From Liolophura sinensis (taxonomy: Eukaryota; Mollusca; Polyplacophora; Chitonida; Chitonidae), in the NCBI RefSeq assembly GCF_032854445.1, contig NC_088307.1:13888001-13952000 (forward strand): a stretch of DNA of 64,000 bases, in the 5' to 3' direction. The notes under the pieces were generated by a model. The model saw only the letters and a program-made list of their open reading frames with translations. It did no database searches and was not told the origin of the DNA. The translations under genes and the position numbers were made by a program. Below, piece by piece: positions 13,001 to 27,200 of the stretch (position 1 is the first letter of the stretch; each line of letters begins with the position of its first letter).

Positions 13001-16000
13001 ACTGTATTCATTCACATTTATACTTTCATATAATGATGTCAAAATTCCATTTGCTGCTGAGGTGTAAAATGTGATGGGGCTTACCAGCCAGGGATTTGAA
13101 CTAGTGATCTGCGCATTTTGAGTACAAACTTCTACTACTAGACTAGAGGGAAAAATACCCTCCAGTATGGAGGTATTTATTTATTTATTTCATTTATTTG
13201 ATTGGTGTTTATGCTGTACTGAAGAATATGTCATTTATACGACGGCTGCCAGCATTATGGTGGGTGGAAAGCAGGCAGAGCCCGGGGGAAACCAATGACC
13301 ATCCGCAGTTGCTGGCAGACCTTCCCACGTACAACCAGAGAGGAAGCCGGCATGAGCTGGACTTAAAGAAAAATATATAGGCTTGAGCCGGACTTGAACT
13401 CACAGCGACCAAATTGGTGAGATGCTCCTGGGTCATTACACAGCCCTAGCGCATTAACCAACAGAGCCACAGAGGCCTCCGTATGGAAGTAGATGGCACT
13501 AACATGCATATTTTATTTATCTGATTGGTGTTTTACACTTTACTCAAGAATATTTCACTTACACGCCGGCGATCAATATTACTGTAGAAGGAAACCGATA
13601 GTGATATATATATCACCCTCTTGACACAAAGGAGCACTTACCCAGGGCCAGCCAGGTTTCTTTCAGGTTGGTATAGTAGCTCAAGTTGGTGGTAAAAACA
13701 ACAGGTAGGCCATTGTAGTCAGCATTGTTACTGATTTCCAGGTATTTTGTGACCGAGTAGTAGACACCTGTATAGGTAAGACAAACATTATTTTCTTATA
13801 CACAAACTAAAACATGACTGACAGATATTTAAATCTTTATTGATAACTAACTGTACCTTCAAATACTGTATTTCATTTAATGTTTAGCATTTTTCATGTG
13901 AATCATTTTGCTATGATTCATTGTAAAGATTGTCTTAAAAACTTGAATCTTGCAATCGAAAGTATCGTCTTAAAACCTTAATGTGCTTCTGAAAGTGCAT
14001 TTTCATACCAAACTATTTATCTGATTGGTATTTAATGACCTACTCAGGAATATTTCACTCATACTCCGACCTTACCGGATTTAGCGCAACAAATTTACCA
14101 CATTTAGCGGAGTGAATTTAATCATCTATGTGAATTATAGTTTTGTGTGTGCAATCCAAATGCAACGAATACAGGTATATATTTTATAGGTATAACTAAA
14201 ACATACAGGTGCCAACAATAAAAGCAAACTGCTTGAGAATAGCAGTATTATCGTTATTAGAGATTACACTTTCAGGATACAACAACAGTGCTGAAAGCTG
14301 GTAGAGACCTCTCTGGGTTTTGAACCCGTTACCTCAATCAGGCATCAAATCACCAATAATACATGTTAACCATCCAGACCATTGTACAAACATCCAGGCC
14401 TCCTGCAAAACCAGTATTGGTGATTTGACTTTTTTTTTTTTTTTTTTTTTTTGATTGGTGTTTTACACAAGAATATTTCACTTATACAACGGAGGCCAGC
14501 ATTATGGTGGGTGGAAACCGGGCACAGCCCGGGGGAAACCCACAACCATCCGCAGGTTGCTGCAGACCTTCCCACTTACGGCCGGAGAGGAAGCCAGCTG
14601 GTGATTTGATGCATGACTCATGAGGTCACTGGTTCAAAACTTACAGTGGAATTTTTTCCTTCATTTATTTATTTCATTGGTGTTTTACTCCTAACATAAG
14701 AATATTTCACGTATACACCGGCCGCCAGCATTACGGTGACAGAGACCCCAATTTTTCAGCGCTAGAATCTGTGCTATATTCAGAAAGTGTAATCCCTAAT
14801 AATGACAATACTGTTACTGAAAGTCCATTTTCCAGATAACAGCTACCAATGTGGCTGAGAAATACCTGGTTGTACTTACAGAAGCCGAGTCCTCCCATGA
14901 CAAGGAAGATGGAAAGCCAGACCATGATACCTGCCAGCCAGCGCATCAACACGATCCAGATGAAAGACAATACCATTGTCATCCCAAGGAACCTGCAGAG
15001 AAATACATCATTAATCACAAAATTATATCTGAAACCAAATATTTTCCCAACAGTATCATACAAGTGCCTAGCAATCATGTGAATTGCTCTTATCACGTGA
15101 ACAGCTAGAATAAAACCATCGTGAGCCCAAACTTAGATTTGGAACTTATGTAGATCTTTATTTCGTGTATAGTTACATACGGCATCCAAACTATGTTGAA
15201 TATACATGGGCAAGATTTTCATTAATTATGACTTCAAAAGGATTTTTAAAATTATTCATTTATTTGATGCCATACTTGAAAATATTTGAATTATCCGACA
15301 ACAGAAAGCATAATGGTGGGAGGAAACAGAAGGTTGCCATCTTTCCATGCATGACCACAAAAGCAGCCAGCATGACCACAAAGGCAGCAAGCATGACCAC
15401 AAAAGCAGCCAGCATGACCACAAAGGCAGCCAGCAAGACCACAAAGGCAGCCAGCAAGACCACATAGGCAGCCCGCATGACCATAAAGGCAACCCGCATG
15501 ACTACAAAGACAGCCCGCATGACCGCAAAGGCAACCGGCATGACCGTATAGGCAGTCGGCATGAACACGAAGGCAGCCAGCATGACCACAAAGGCTGCCA
15601 GCATGACCACAAAGGCAGCAAGCATGACCACACAGGCAGCCAGCATGACCACAAAGGCAGCCCGCATGACCACAAAGGCAGCCAGCACGACTACAAAGGC
15701 AGCCCATACCCACAATGATCGCATTAGTAATTATGCTGCGCTAGCACGATCACCACTCGGCCATAGAAGGGTCCCTGATTTAAATGTGACATGATATCAT
15801 CATCAAGTCAGACCGGACTCCAAAGAGAGCCTGCATGACCACAAAGGCAGCCCGCATGACCATAAAGGCAGCTGGCATGACCACAAAGACAGCCCGCATG
15901 ACCACAAAGGCAACCGGCATGACCACATAAGCAGTCGGCATGACCACAAAGGCAGCAAGCATGACCACAAAGGCAACCAGCATGACCACAAAGGGAGCCA

Positions 16001-19000
16001 GCATGACCACAAAGGCAACCAGCATGACCACAAAGGCAGCAAGCATGACCACACAGGCAGCCAGCATGACCACAAAGGCAGCCCGCATGACCACAAAGGC
16101 AGCCAGCACGACTACAAAGGCAGCCCGTACCCACAATGATCGCATTAGTAATTATGCTGCGCTAGCACGATCACCACTCGGCCATAGAAGGGTCCCTGAT
16201 TTAAATGTGACATGATATCATCATCAAGTCAGACCGGACTCTCTTGTCACTGATGATATCATCATCATGTCAGACCGGACTCTCTTGTCACTGATGATAT
16301 CATCATCATGTCAGACCGGACTTTCTTGTCACTGATGATATCATCATCAAGTCAGACCGGACTCTCTTGTCACTGATGATATCATCATCAAGTCAGACCG
16401 GACTCTCTTGTCACTGATGATATCATCATCAAGTCAGACCGGAGTCTCTTGTCACTGATGATATCATCACCAAGTCAGACCGGAGTCTCTTGTCACTGGG
16501 GATAGCATTTATGGTGGCTAGAAGTATTCAGATCACCACTATACACACACTGTCATAGCAATGGCTGACCTGAGTATACGAAGCATTTTAGCCAACTTAA
16601 AAAATGTTCTGAAACATATTCTGTAAATTGTCACCAAAATGTATACTGAAGACTCCAAACAAAAATTATGATTTTATCCTCAGGATGGTATTGTAAACTA
16701 CCCAGCCAAAAATAGCATATGTACTTGGCAAAATGTGTACCGCTATACTTACACATGAGGAGTTATCCCCCCTGAGTCTTCACAAACTCTCCTGTTATCT
16801 GCCCTTGGGTGGGAATGATACAGGCCATTCCTCAAATTTTCTTAAAGTTTAATATTAAATTGTCACAATGATGAGCACAAATAATGATTAAGTTGAAACA
16901 AAAAATTACTTACACCAAAATCAGCCACCAGGATGCCAGAATGTCTTTGAAAATTCTTTCCCCATACTCTGCTGCACTCATGAACAAGGCCATATAGCTA
17001 AAAAAGAGGACATTGACTGAAATATACATGTGATATTTGAGCTGAAATGGAACTACAAAACAAAAAATAGTGAAGAAAATAGTTCCCGAAAAATGAAACA
17101 AAAGATTTCCAATTTTGAGCCACATTTGACATCTTTTATGCATATTTTCTGTTAAAATTTCTGGAAATGTTGTCATCAAAGAACTTCGCTTAGTGTCAAT
17201 ATCTGCACCTCCTTAACGGTGTCTTCTAATTTTTGGGAGAGACATTAGTAGTGCTGAAAGCAGAATATTGCATTCATTTCCCAGTTTTTTGTTTTTAAAT
17301 CAATATCAATATGTTGTTCACTAGATGGTCTAGACTACACTGGGGAAAAAAAACTAAATTTTTTTTTGTTGTCAGAGTTTTCTTTTGATGAATTATACTC
17401 AGGTTTTGGCTGAAGTTCAAATTGTGAAGGCCCATTCCAAATAAAACTTGTCTCTTCCAATGGCATCAAAACTTCTTACAGAATTAGTGTATTCCAAGTT
17501 ACACGTGGTTGTAAAGCAAATATTGCTAAAACTTTGCTGCATTTCAAAGATATACCTTTAAAGTTGTAAAATACATTCCGTTCAGCACAAATATTCACAA
17601 AGCTACCTGTATTCCTCACGATTTTGTTAACAAGGATGATGATCATTTTTTGTTCTGTTTAAGAACTGGAGAGTTTTCACAAACATTTGTACCAGATAAA
17701 AAATGATGATCATTATTTTGTCAAAAAAAAAATGGATAAAAATGGCTAGAATGCAAACTGACAGACCCCAGGTACTAGTAGAAAACTGATAGAACAAGGA
17801 AATAATGTTTGTTGAAAACTTACTAGCTGGCATCCTCCAATACTTGACCAGTGATGCTCGCCCCGTTTTCATTGACAAGGGTTTTATTGCCGGAGGTTAG
17901 CTCGGCTGCCTTGTCTACAATATCCTTGAAAATGGCTGGCACACAGCGGCCCACCACTTAAAGAAAAAGAATTCAAACAGAGGTTGGTCACCCCAATAGC
18001 TAAAATGTATTCACACCATTTTTTAAGCATTTAAAATACAAAATTAAAATAGCAAATTTTCATCTGCTGCTATAGTGAAAAATTTGTTGAAAAAAATGTA
18101 AGTTTTAGCTCCAAAAGCAATGCAACATTACATGTGTATATTTGCTTTGAAACATGTTGTTTTTGTTGGACAAAATGTTTGGTCATTTTAATATCAGATG
18201 ACCACAAAACTGCTATGATAACAGGTACTTCTATATTGGCTAAAAAGAACATGAGAATTAGGACAATAACACAGTGTTTAAGTATTCATTTGGTGTTTTA
18301 TGTTGTACTCAAGAACATTTCACTTACATTAAACTTATGCTTTTGACTTATAAAGCATTTATGGTGCGACAAAACTGGCCAGAGCCTTGAGAAACACACG
18401 ATCATCTTCAAGTTATATAACTTGTATTATCACTATGGCAATTCTTCGAGATTTTCACCCGTTTGAAAGGACTTTTATGCATTTCTGAAGACATTATCCC
18501 GTGTTGACTGATAAAATTATGCTTGTTGTGAAGCCCTGAAACTGGCCAATCCAACCAATGCAGTTCCAATCTCCAAAATCAAATTCAAAATGTGCACAAA
18601 TTGCACTGAAAATTGATCTTTCATATGTAAAAAGGTTGAGAATCATTGATTATCATTTTTCTGAATACAGCACAGATTCTAGTGCTGAAAATTGGCTGAG
18701 ACCATTGCTGGTTTCGAACCAACGACTTCCGAGTCAGGCACCTAATCACCAGCAATATATGTCAACATCACTCAACCAACAGGTCTCTCACAAAAAACAG
18801 AAGAAGAACCCCTCCCCCTCTTGATGATCAGAGATGACATATATGTCAGACTGGTATAGACGCCATTTATAAAGAGCATTTTAAGTAACAGTATTATCGT
18901 TATCATAAAATATAACACTTTAACTACACTCAGAGAAGTGTAATCCCTAATAACGATAATACTGTTACTTACTTTCTAACAAGACATCTATACCATTCCA

Positions 19001-21220
19001 TCTACGGGTGGCTGGCAAGTAACATGTTTACTTCTTTAGGTTCATTATGGCTTTCACAAATGTTTTCTGCGTCCATGCAGCACAGCACCATCCAGTCAGA
19101 TTATACTGACATTTCATGCACTGACCTGTATAGACGGCCGTAAAGCTACATATAGATGTCAGGCAAAAATATACCAAGACACTTGGTATTTCAGTGGTTT
19201 TACTTTACACCATACTCAAGGATATTTAACTTTATATTTGATGATGGCCAGCATTGTTCTCAGAGGAAACCATCACGAATAATGAAGTTATTCAAGTAGG
19301 TAGGTCTGTTGTTGTTACATGTGTTACAGGACCGACCACCATAAGTACAGGGCATCAGAACCCCATTACATTAGGTTGCATATTTTCAATTTTATAATAA
19401 TAAATTTTAAAAAAAAATTTCAACACAGAATTGATGTGGATACATGAAAAATGAAGGTCATAACACAAGTTGAGACATCTAACTGACAATTATCGCTCAC
19501 CTGGTGTGGTAGGAACTGTGTAGGACACGCAATCCTCATCTGTAACCAGCTGCTGTATGGTCTTATTCTAAAAAGTGAAAGCTTGTGAAAGTGAAAGTGT
19601 ACATAGACTACCTATTCATCTTTTACTGGGAATAGATTTTTTTTTCTCACTAATTTTCAAATTACAAATCCATTGTACTCTATCGCTATTTCCACAACAT
19701 CTCCATCCTTAACTAGCTGCTATACTGTCTTGAGATTGACTTACAGTGAAAACTTGGGAAAACGAAAGTGAAACCGTGAAGCACCAGTGTGATGATTATG
19801 TAACTACATGTTAACATAACCTTCAGTTGAGAATACATGTTTACGTTGTAAATCATGTCTGGTATTTAATACCCATCAATTCATTAAAACTCGTTAAAAT
19901 TCACTACTGTAAACATATGCACCCACATGTACACCATATTCATCCATAAATAACTTCTACATTGTTGTAAAAGTGAAAATGAAAGTAAAACCATATAAGA
20001 ACACTAAGTTGCCACAGTTTTAGATTATATATGTATATATGTAGCCATACCACTTGTTAAGCTTTACCTACTCATACATATCTTTAACTGTAAACTTGTA
20101 TATAATATATGTATACAACACTTATACACAATCACCGGAAGACAATTCTAGCCAGTTCTTCCCTTGGCTTTGTGCAAAAATTGTTGACAGTGAACAGTAC
20201 AATGCATTTTTACATAGAAATGTGACCCCCCCAAAAAAATGAACAATTAGAACACAGTTTAAAATTTTTTTTATAATCTTACCGAAGTTGAAGGATTTAC
20301 TCCGTTCTTACATATCATGTCATCACGACTGATACCACCACTCGCTGTCTCTCTGGCGAGGGTCTCCAGGTAGACATAATATGATGAGGTACAGTTCTCC
20401 ACACATATCTGATCAACAATTAAACAATAATATTTACGCCAATGTAAACGAAAGCATTATGGGATGCCTAACCCAAATGTCTACAGAGTTAAATCTTCAT
20501 ACGTCACAAACATTCAGATTCTCAATCTTCTATCATTCATTCACTCTAAATTACTTTTTACTTTTTCAGTCGCTCATGTTACAGTGAATTTGATCAAAAA
20601 TAGTTGCCTAAGATTTTTGACAGGTCACATGATACACTTGGGCATTTTCTACCTTCAACCAAAAAAGAGTTTGAACTCAAAACTCCCTTATTTTATAGGA
20701 CGGTGGTCAGCTTTATAGTTGGAGGAAACCAGAGGAAACCGGAGCACCTGGCATAAACCACCAAGTTAATGACAGCCTCTCCCAAATTTGAAGTATAGAT
20801 ATGTCCGCACCCGTATTGGTGGAAGACATGGGCCACAGGTCATCAATGAATGTTAGACTCTGTCAACTGAACAGCCACACAAGATGAGCATTTACTGAGC
20901 AGGGGGAATCTATGCTCAACAAAAAAAGAAACGCACAAAGCAATTATTATATTGTTGTCTCAACAATTAAGGTAATTATTCTTTATTATCAGTGACATCA
21001 ATTTCCACTTCAACTGGATCTGAGGAAAACAAATCAATCGAGATATAAATAAAGAATTTTTTGGAAAGGTGTTTCGTGAAAAGTCATTTTTGGTTTGTGT
21101 GTTTACAGTTTTGTTAAGTGTATACATTCTCTGGCAAAGGTTGGGTTTGAACCCGCATCCCAGGTATTTATATACTCACATGTATGGTGTAAATATAGAC
21201 TACCATGTAGAACTCTTCTC

Positions 21221-21286
<66 letters not shown>

Positions 21287-24200
21287 CATAACTAAGACGT
21301 CCATAAAAACCAGCTGTCCTATGTTTTTGCATTTCTTCACCCAATTCTGCATAAGCCATGGGGCTACTTAAGCCATGGGGCTACTTAAGCCATGGTGCTA
21401 CTTAAGCCATGGTGCTACGCAGCATGTAATTTTCTACTATTTAAACATTTATGTGTACATGAACAGTTAGAATAAAACCTTATAAACTGAGGTAGATTTA
21501 ATATGGTGTTGACAGGCCTGTCAACTACATGTACCAGGCTATCATCACTGCTATGGGGGGCCTCCGTGGCTCAGTCGGTTAAAGCGCTAGCGCAGCGTAA
21601 TGACCCAGGAGTCTCTCACCAATGCGGTCGCTGTGAGTTCAAGTCCAGCTCATGCTGGCTTCCTCTCCGGCCGTACGTGGGAAGGTCTGCCAGCAACCTG
21701 CGGATGGTCGTGGGTTTCCCCCGGGCTCTGCCCGGTTTCCACCCACCATAATGCTGGCCGCCGTCGTATAAGTGAAATATTCTTGAGTACGGCGTAAAAC
21801 ACCAATCAAAAAAAAAAAAAAAAAAAAAAAAAAATCACTGCTATGGTTTCTTGTCCATGCTGTAGTCTTTCAGTGTAATTCTTCAAGCCTTCAAAACGTT
21901 TGGAAAAAGTGTTAATTCAAGCATATTATGAAGGTATTACTCTTTGTACACTGCTAAAATTATAAGTTCTGCAAAGCCCTCAAACTGGCCAATCCAAAAT
22001 CAAATTACAAATCTGCACAAACTGCACTGTTAGCTTCTCTTTCATACGCGAAAGAGTTGAGGAGTTAGGGTAAGCAATAAATGATGCTCTGCTCAAATTG
22101 CAACCTAAATTATGCTCTTTGTATTTTCATACCAGTAACACCTGGCATAACTGACATAGCTGGAAAAATGTAAAACCTCAATCTAAATTTACCGTATGCA
22201 TTATTCACTGCTGAAAAAAAAATGTACCAAAATCATGAAATCTGCATGTATTTGGAATCAGCACAAAATGGCTATTTGGTGGGTACTTTGTTACAGGTGG
22301 TCAGTATGCCCTCTCCCCTTAACGAGAAACAGGTGTGAGCATCTTAGTTACCTGTGGTGTAGGACATCCCCCGGAGATAACAGCCGCACCCATCTGAGAG
22401 CACTTCAGGAAGTCAAAAAACAGGAGGTTTGGTTTGCCCCTGAAATGTACAACAGGTTATTTACAGTTACTTATTGATATGCTATATATAATTGTTAATA
22501 CGTTTCGTAACAATGATGAATTTTTTATTCTATGATGGAACTGATGGAACTTATTTACCATGGGTCTGAATTAAGCTACTTCAGGCAAAATTCCACAGCT
22601 CTGAGTGAAGTAAAAATTTTAAATCTTAATAATTTAAGCGCTAACATTTTTATCACAAGGAGTGGAAATTGGGAACACCTAATTAACATTCTGTTGGTTA
22701 GTGTATCACGTGGAAATTGGGAACACCTAATCAACGTTCTGTTAAGTCGCTTAGTGTATCACCTGGAAATTGGGAACACCTAACCAACGTTCTGTTAAGT
22801 CGCTTAGTGTATCACGTGGAAATTGGGAACACCTAATCAACGTTCTGTTAAGTCACTTAGTGTATCACGTGGAAATTGGGAACACCTAATCAACGTTCTG
22901 TTAAGTTGCTTAGTGTATCACGTGGAAATTGGGAACACCTAACCAATGTTCTGTTAAGTCGCTTAGTGTATCACCTGGAAATTGGGAACACCTAACCAAC
23001 GTTCTGTTAAGTTGCTTAGTGTATCACCTGGAAATTGGGAACACCTAATCAACGTTCTGTTAAGTCGCTTAGTGTATCACGTGGAAATTGGGAACACCTA
23101 ATCAACGTTCTTTTAAGTCGCTTAGTGTATCACGTGGAAATTGGGAACACCTAATCAACGTTCTGTTAAGTCGCTTAGTGTATCACGTGGAAATTGGGAA
23201 CACCTAATCAACGTTCTGTTAAGTCGCTTAGTGTATCACGTGGAAATTGGGAACACCTAATCAACATTCTGTTAAGTTGCTTAGTGTATCACGTGGAAAT
23301 TGGGAACACCTAACCAACGTTCTGTTAAGTCGCTTAGTGTATCACCTGGAAATTGGGAACACCTAACCAACGTTCTGTTAAGTTGCTTAGTGTATCACGT
23401 GGAAATTGGGAACACCTAATCAACGTTCTGTTAAGTTGCTTAGTGTATCACGTGGAAATTGGGAACACCTAACCAACGTTCTGTTAAGTCGCTTAGTGTA
23501 TCACGTGGAAATTGGGAACACCTAACCAACGTTCTGTTAAGTCGCTTAGTGTATCACCTGGAAATTGGGAACACCTAACCAACGTTCTGTTAAGTCGCTT
23601 AGTGTATCACCTGGAAATTGGGAACACCTAATCAACGTTCTGTTAAGTCGCTTGGTGTATCACGTGGATATTGGGAATCACCTTATATGCTAGAATCACA
23701 TTAAATGCTATAATCAAACAAAATGAGGCAGGATGAAATGCTTTAATGTATTCTCTGCAAAATAGTGTCCGTTGAAATTTAATAGCAAATATCTACCTAA
23801 CAGACACCCTACATGTACCTAACACATTGGGTCACTCAAAGGATAATAGCAGAAATATTTTAAAAAATGCTGTCTTATTATAATATTTAGTTATTTATTT
23901 ATTTGATTGGTGTTTTACATCATATGCACAAATATATTTCACTTATATGACCGTCGCTAGCAGTATGGTGGGAGGGAACCAGACAAAGCCTATGGGAACC
24001 CACGACTGTTAAACCATACATGTCGGCACACCTTCGGCACATGTACAACTGGGGAGGAATGCAGCTTATCGTGGCCGGATGTAACATCTAATAGTTGAGA
24101 TACAAGTCAAACTATGTGTCAGATGGAAAGTATAAAATATTAAATGAAATGAAAGCGAGCTAAATGATGTAGGCTTAGCTAAATGATGTAGACTTAGCTA

Positions 24201-27200
24201 AATGATGTAGACTTAGCCCAATGTCACTCACGTCATATCTCCTGTTCCGCAAATGTTCCCTTCTGAGTCAGTGGGGTAGATCAGTTTGTTAGGGTCACCA
24301 CGGACATAACCTGGAGGGTAGAAAATCAATCAAGCATTTTGTTAATTTCTTTTGATTTTTTTGATTGTTCTTTTATGCCATACCCCCTTTAGGCGTTACC
24401 AAAACTTCAGAGAAGTAGGGGTAGGGGAACTGACAGTGTTCAAAGAATTAGAAGAATTATAGTACTTAAGAACATGTCATAAATATTAAGCACATTAATA
24501 CAGATAATGCATGCACGGTTGGCTGTAAATGTCATCAAGGGGCCTCCGTGGCTCAGTCAGTTAGCACACCAGCACAGCGTAATGACCCAAGAGTCTCTCA
24601 CCAATGCGGTCGCTGTGAGTTCAAGTCCAGCTCATGCTGGCTTTCTCTCTGCCCGTACGTGGGAAGGTCTGTCAGCAACCTGTGGATGGTCGTGGGTTTC
24701 ACCCGGGCTCTGCCCGGTTTCTTCCCACCATAATGCTGGCCGCCGTTGTATAAGTGAAATATTCTTGAGTAAGGCGTAAAACACCAATCAAATAAATAAA
24801 TAAATAAAGAAGTAAATGTCATCAATAATTTGTACTCTTTTGCTGGACTAATGTCAACATAATTATACTGCTGCTTCACTGATGTGCCATGCTGAACACA
24901 CCAGACACATCACATCCGGAGGGCACTAAAACTGCTCGGGTATTTAATACGATGCTGTAGCTACATGTATTGCAAGTCATGGACAACTTTGATTTGGTTA
25001 AAATTCTTTTGCATACTTTAGAGGTTTAGGATGATAACCAACAATCGCATGACTGAAGCGAGCAGAAGAGCCGAATGTACAAAGGAATGTTCCAGGACAT
25101 GTGCATTAACATACATGTAAGCCTACTGCACTTAAACGTCACAGTCCTTCAATCTTACCAAATACTGAGAGGCAATCAATCAAATCAATCAGGTGACTTA
25201 CCTAGTACAGGGCAGGCAATCATTCAATCAGCAGACTTACCCAATACTGAGCAGGCAATCAGGCAATCAGCAGGCATACCCAATACTAAGCAGGCGTTCA
25301 GGAAATCACCAGTCTTACCCAATACTAAGCAGGCAATCAGGCAATCAGCAGACTTACCCAATACTGAGCAGGCAATCATTCCATCACCAGACTTACCCAA
25401 TACTGAGCAGGCAATCATTCAATCAGCAGACTTACTCAATACTGAGCAGACAACCATTCAATCAGCAGACTTACCCAATACTGAGCAGTCAATCAATCCA
25501 TCAGCAGACTTACCCAATATTGAGCAGGCAATCATTCAATCAGCAGACTTACTCAATACTGAGCAGACAATCATTCAATCAACAGGCTTACTCAATACTG
25601 AGCAGGCAATCATTCAATCAGCAGACTTACACAATACTGAGCAGGCAATCATTCCATCAGCAGACTTACTCAATACTGAGCAGGCAACATTCAATCAGCA
25701 GACTTACACAATGCTGAGCAGGCAATCATTCCATCAGCAGACTTACCCAATACTGAGCAGGCAATCATTCAGTCAGCAGACTTACTGAACACTTAGCAGG
25801 CAATCATTCAATCAGCAGACTTACCCAACATTGAGCAGGCAACTCATTCAGTCAGCAGACTTACCCAACACTGAGCAGGCAATCATTCTTTCACCAGGCA
25901 TAGCCAATGCAAAGCGGGCAATCAGGCAGTCATTCAATCAGCAGACTTACCCAATACTGAGCAGGCAATCATTCAGTCAGCAGGCATACCCAGCAATGAG
26001 CAGGCAATCATTCAATCAGCAGACTTACTCAATACTGAGCAGGCAATGACTCAGTCAGCAGGTATACCCAATGTTTATCAGTTAATCAGGCAATCATTCA
26101 ATCAGCAGACTTACCAAATACTGAGCAAGCAATCATTCAGCCAGCAGACTTACCCAATACTGAGCAGGCAATAAGGCAATCATTCAGCCAGCAGCCATAC
26201 TCAATGCTGAGCTACCAATCAGGCAACCAGCAGACTTACCCAATACTGAGCTGGCAATCATTCAATCAGCAGACTTACCCAGCAATGAGCAGGCAATCGC
26301 ACAATCATTCAATCAGCAGACTTACCCAATACTCAGTAGACAATCAGGCAATCATTCAATCAGCAGGAATACCCAATACTGAGCAGGCAATCAGGCAATC
26401 AGCAGACTTACCCAATACTGAGCAGGCAATAAGGCAATCAGCAGACTTACTCAATACTGAGCAGGCAATCAGGCAATCAGCAGGCATACCCAATACTAAG
26501 CAGGCGTTCAGGAAATCACCAGACTTACCCAATACTAAGCAGGCAATCAGGCAATCAGCAAACTTACCCAATACTGAGCAGGCAATCATTCCATCACCAG
26601 ACTTACCCAATACTGAGCAGGCAATCATTCAATCAGCAGACTTACTCAATACTGAGCAGACAACCATTCAATCAGCAGACTTACCCAATACTGAGCAGTC
26701 AATCAATCCATCAGCAGACTTACCCAATATTGAGCAGGCAATCATTCAATCAGCAGACTTACTCAATACTGAGCAGACAATCATTCAATCAGCAGGCTTA
26801 CTCAATACTGAGCAGGCAATCAGGCAATCAGCAGGCATACCCAATACTAAGCAGGCGTTCAGGCAATCAGCAGGAATACCCAATACTAATCAGGCAATCA
26901 TTCAATCAGAAGACTTACCCAGCACTGAGCAGGCAATCATTCAATCAGCAGACTTACACAATACTGAGCAGGCAATCAGGCAATCAGCAGACTTACCCAA
27001 TACTGAGCAGGCAATCAGGCAATCATTCAATCAGAAGACTTACCCAATACTAATCAGGCAATCATTCAATCAGCAGACTTACCCAATACTGAGCAGGCAA
27101 TCATCCCAACGATGAACACCAGAAATAACAAGCAGCAAAGCACATCTGTGCATGACCTGCAAATGAATAATCATAATACTTAACTACCAAATGACAAACT

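Larger units (their letters stand above)
14236..14820. mobile_element. Foldback element with ~165-bp inverted arms, interrupted by two SINEs
   Basis: The left arm (about 14236-14428) begins gcagtattatcgttattaga and contains a tRNA-like box (ttttgaacccgttacctc) then catcaaatcaccaat. The right arm (about 14599-14820) is its inverse, ending taataatgacaatactgtta. SINE copies sit at 14429-14598 and about 14655-14740. Confidence 0.7.

Noticed and set aside
15260-16215. Repeated HDHKGSQ-, GCLCGHA- and TTKAAS-type ORFs on both strands
   Set aside because: By-products of the stop-free 18-bp unit, with no start context or unique domain.
21557-24811. Functional tRNA genes at the SINE heads
   Set aside because: The heads keep A and B boxes but do not fold as normal tRNAs and are attached to SINE bodies with target-site duplications.
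25075-27115. Plus-strand ORFs with [12 protein letters not shown]-type repeats (up to 303 aa)
   Set aside because: Antisense reading of the 39-bp splice-junction array. The minus-strand origin in SLC44 exon 3 explains the sequence.
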